From Pseudomonadota bacterium (GTDB taxonomy: Bacteria > Pseudomonadota > Gammaproteobacteria > Acidithiobacillales > Acidithiobacillaceae): 23,737 nucleotides of DNA. The notes beneath the pieces were generated by a model, which was given only the letters and a program-made list of their open reading frames with translations, did no database searches and was not told where the DNA came from. Both the position numbers and the translations under genes were made by a program. Positions 23,736 through 23,737 of this stretch are shown one piece after another. The stretch is taken from the NCBI GenBank assembly GCA_021827445.1, contig JAKAVW010000010.1, positions 1-23,737 of the forward strand. Direction: 5' to 3'. Positions within the stretch are counted from its first letter, which is position 1. The number at the start of each line of letters is the position of its first letter.

Positions 23736-23737
23736 TC

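Noticed and set aside
1..23737. Looked for tRNA/rRNA genes, CRISPR arrays, insertion sequences and attachment sites
   Set aside because: No cloverleaf-like segment, spaced repeat array, transposase or integrase was found by eye; a tRNAscan or ISfinder run would be the proper test.

Overview
The window looks like chromosome of an acidophilic, Gram-negative chemolithotroph, most likely Acidithiobacillus or a close relative. That is an inference from gene content and general sequence style (RecBCD, an LpxL-type lipid A acyltransferase, Cfa, HvfABC-type metallopeptide genes, a multi-sensor c-di-GMP protein); no rRNA or other decisive marker is present. I see no tRNA, rRNA, CRISPR array, insertion sequence or phage gene. 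The left 1.6 kb is visibly more AT-rich than the very GC-rich recBCD block.

Left end (1-2313): the 3' part of a cytochrome b561-like membrane protein; two small exported proteins on the minus strand (an 81-aa His/Arg/Asp-rich secreted protein and a 54-aa lipoprotein); a 448-nt intergenic stretch with a perfect 23-bp Fur-box-like palindrome; and an aquaporin-family channel whose selectivity-filter residues match neither AqpZ nor GlpF.

Middle (2384-16798, all minus strand): a tightly packed block read right to left. A small exported Cys-motif peptide (HvfA type), its DUF692/MNIO maturase (HvfB) and DUF2063 partner (HvfC) come first, then recC, recB and recD. hvfB-hvfC, hvfC-recC, recC-recB and recB-recD all overlap, so the metallopeptide genes and the double-strand-break repair enzyme are probably one transcription and translation unit. 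Downstream, probably with its own promoter, lies a 1036-aa protein with a globin sensor, two GAF domains, GGDEF, EAL and a C-terminal CZB-like zinc-site domain, closed by a likely terminator.

Right-middle (16887-20927): an LpxL/HtrB-type acyltransferase (minus), divergent from a two-gene plus-strand unit encoding a transglutaminase-like protein and a trypsin-fold protease without signal peptide; then, convergent, a cyclopropane fatty acid synthase with a GTG start and a strong ribosome binding site.

Right end (21043-23737, minus strand): an operon-like run that begins beyond the window with a NuoL/HyfB-type proton-channel subunit, then crcB (fluoride exporter), a DUF190 protein, a zinc-ribbon/HEAT protein, an 89-aa unknown, a DUF211 protein and a VIT1/CCC1-like metal transporter. 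The transporter loses its C-terminus where it runs, out of frame, into a piece of a HyfC/NuoH-like subunit, which abuts in a third frame the C-terminus of a NuoL/HyfF-like subunit. This looks like a deletion scar in a former membrane-complex gene cluster, followed by a strong hairpin.
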